Source: an uncultured Eubacteriales bacterium (GTDB lineage: Bacteria; Bacillota_A; Clostridia; Saccharofermentanales; Saccharofermentanaceae). From it: a DNA stretch of 6,214 nucleotides. Each line of letters begins with the position of its first letter. Positions within the stretch are counted from its first letter, which is position 1. Of the stretch, positions 5,396 to 6,214 are shown one piece after another. The stretch is from assembly GCA_900313405.1 (NCBI GenBank), contig OMQY01000164.1:1-6214 (forward strand), given 5' to 3'. The position numbers were made by a program, and so were the translations under genes. The notes under the pieces are model-generated. The model made no database searches. It was not told the DNA's origin and saw only the letters and a program-made list of their open reading frames with translations.

Positions 5396-6214
5396 TCCCG
5401 GTCCTTGTTTTTTTGCGGGTCGCGACATCGACCGCGATTTTCTCCGTAAGATAATACACTATAATCGCGAAATACAGCAAGCCGTCAAGGAGTACTGCAC
5501 AATTGAGCGTATTATACTCGAGCGGTATGCCCTCCTGAGTCATGTCCGGCAGGTAATAATATGCCTTCGGAACGAGCAGGAGCGCGCTCATTACAAGATA
5601 CGGTATGTCCCTCTTTGTAAAGCGCTCGTGTGCCACGAGCATAACAAGGATCGGCCCCAACATAAATGCCGAACAGTAGAGATACGCATTCGGCGTAAGA
5701 TATACCATGAGGGCGGATACAACGAGGATCTTCTTCCAAGAGGCCTTCTCATCGTGGATCAGGAATCCCACCAGGAGCGTGGAAGCGATGCCGAAGCACA
5801 GCCATGCACAGTGGATGATATCAGTAAGAGGGTGAAGCCCCAGCATCCTGAACATATATCCTGCCATACCGGTAAAACCTACATTGAAGTACAGGAAATA
5901 GAACGAATTGCCGTCGCCGAATCCCATGGCACCTTTGTAGAATTCTCTGAGATTCTCAAAGTAGTTACCCTTGAAGAAGAGAACGGGGATCAGGACGGAC
6001 GCCACGAAGGTCCCGACACTTACGGCGAGCTTTTTCCACCTACGCTCGAAAAAGTACATCATGCAAACATAGATCGGGTAGATCTTCACACCTGCACAGA
6101 GACCTGCAAATACCGCACCGGCACACGAATCTTCCTTCTCATATTCGAGTATCGCCCACAGCATGAAGAAGATGATAGCGAAGAGGATATAGTTACCTCT
6201 GTCGACAGCAAAGA
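5361..6214 (-). CDS. GT87-like (DUF2029) membrane glycosyltransferase, C-terminal part
   Basis: The frame is open from the right window edge to TAA at 5361 (283 residues visible); the true start lies outside. The visible part begins with FAVDRGNYILF, like the conserved RGN/GN element of GT87 proteins. It continues with GLCAGVKIYPIY, matching the family's aGl..glaaa.KiyP signature on the next membrane helix, followed by basic ERRWKK. About eight hydrophobic segments can be seen, and the C-terminus (residues about 260-283) is basic and cytosolic-looking. GT87 members are GT-C-fold enzymes that use polyprenyl-phosphate sugars (for example mannosyltransferases of actinobacterial glycolipids); the sugar and acceptor here cannot be read from the sequence, and the catalytic first loop is outside the window. 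Its 3' end overlaps the next gene by 35 bases, so the two products probably act in the same envelope glycosylation step. Confidence 0.85.
   Translation of the reverse strand, partial: FAVDRGNYILFAIIFFMLWAILEYEKEDSCAGAVFAGLCAGVKIYPIYVCMMYFFERRWKKLAVSVGTFVASVLIPVLFFKGNYFENLREFYKGAMGFGDGNSFYFLYFNVGFTGMAGYMFRMLGLHPLTDIIHCAWLCFGIASTLLVGFLIHDEKASWKKILVVSALMVYLTPNAYLYCSAFMLGPILVMLVAHERFTKRDIPYLVMSALLLVPKAYYYLPDMTQEGIPLEYNTLNCAVLLDGLLYFAIIVYYLTEKIAVDVATRKKTRTGNEVKTVGEQGS
5402..5406 (-). promoter_or_regulatory. Ribosome binding site favouring the start at 5395
   Basis: AAGGA on the minus strand ends 6 bases before ATG 5395, inside the coding sequence of the upstream glycosyltransferase. The alternative ATG 5428 has only GGAG (5445-5442) at 13 bases. 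The location inside the preceding gene is consistent with translational coupling. Confidence 0.6.

Overview
The window looks like chromosomal DNA of a Gram-positive anaerobe of the Clostridia (Bacillota). This is inferred from G-rich Shine-Dalgarno sites (AAGGGGGG, AAGGA, GGAG), a lipobox-type lipoprotein with a foldase-like layout, a membrane-anchored VanY-type peptidase, sigma-A-like promoters and roughly balanced base composition. A gut or rumen clostridial lineage is plausible but cannot be fixed from the sequence alone. I see no rRNA, tRNA, CRISPR array, transposase or integrase.

Layout, left to right. Positions 1-934 (minus strand) hold two tandem genes for proteins that begin with the same CxxC-x10-CxxC zinc ribbon. 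The upstream one (212-934) is a complete 240-residue membrane protein. The downstream one (1-209) starts 2 bases after its stop and runs out of the window. They share a promoter in a compact divergent region (about 964-1040). From the other side of that region, a TTGACA-17-TATCAT promoter drives a plus-strand gene (1041-1964) for a membrane-anchored M15/VanY-type D,D-carboxypeptidase. Its likely start codon sits almost on the predicted transcription start.

Positions 1965-2133 are a convergent intergenic region with two hairpins: a branched one after the carboxypeptidase gene and a strong intrinsic terminator for the minus-strand gene to its right. That gene (2134-3444) encodes a 436-residue lipoprotein resembling a divergent PrsA/SurA-type foldase, with two CxxC pairs and a long acidic tail. 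Upstream of it on the minus strand lie a 620-residue polytopic membrane protein with a large soluble C-terminal domain (3533-5395) and, overlapping it by 35 bases, the C-terminal part of a GT87-like (DUF2029) glycosyltransferase (5361-6214, start outside the window).

The common theme is the cell envelope: peptidoglycan trimming (carboxypeptidase), folding of exported proteins (lipoprotein) and membrane-embedded glycosyl transfer (GT87-like protein and its overlapping partner). The minus-strand genes from 6214 to 2134 could form one transcription unit ending at the 2079-2106 terminator; a weak promoter candidate also lies just before the lipoprotein gene. Nothing seen here is clearly a new defence or mobile system. 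The least explained parts are the 620-residue membrane protein, the cysteine-containing foldase and the zinc-ribbon pair.
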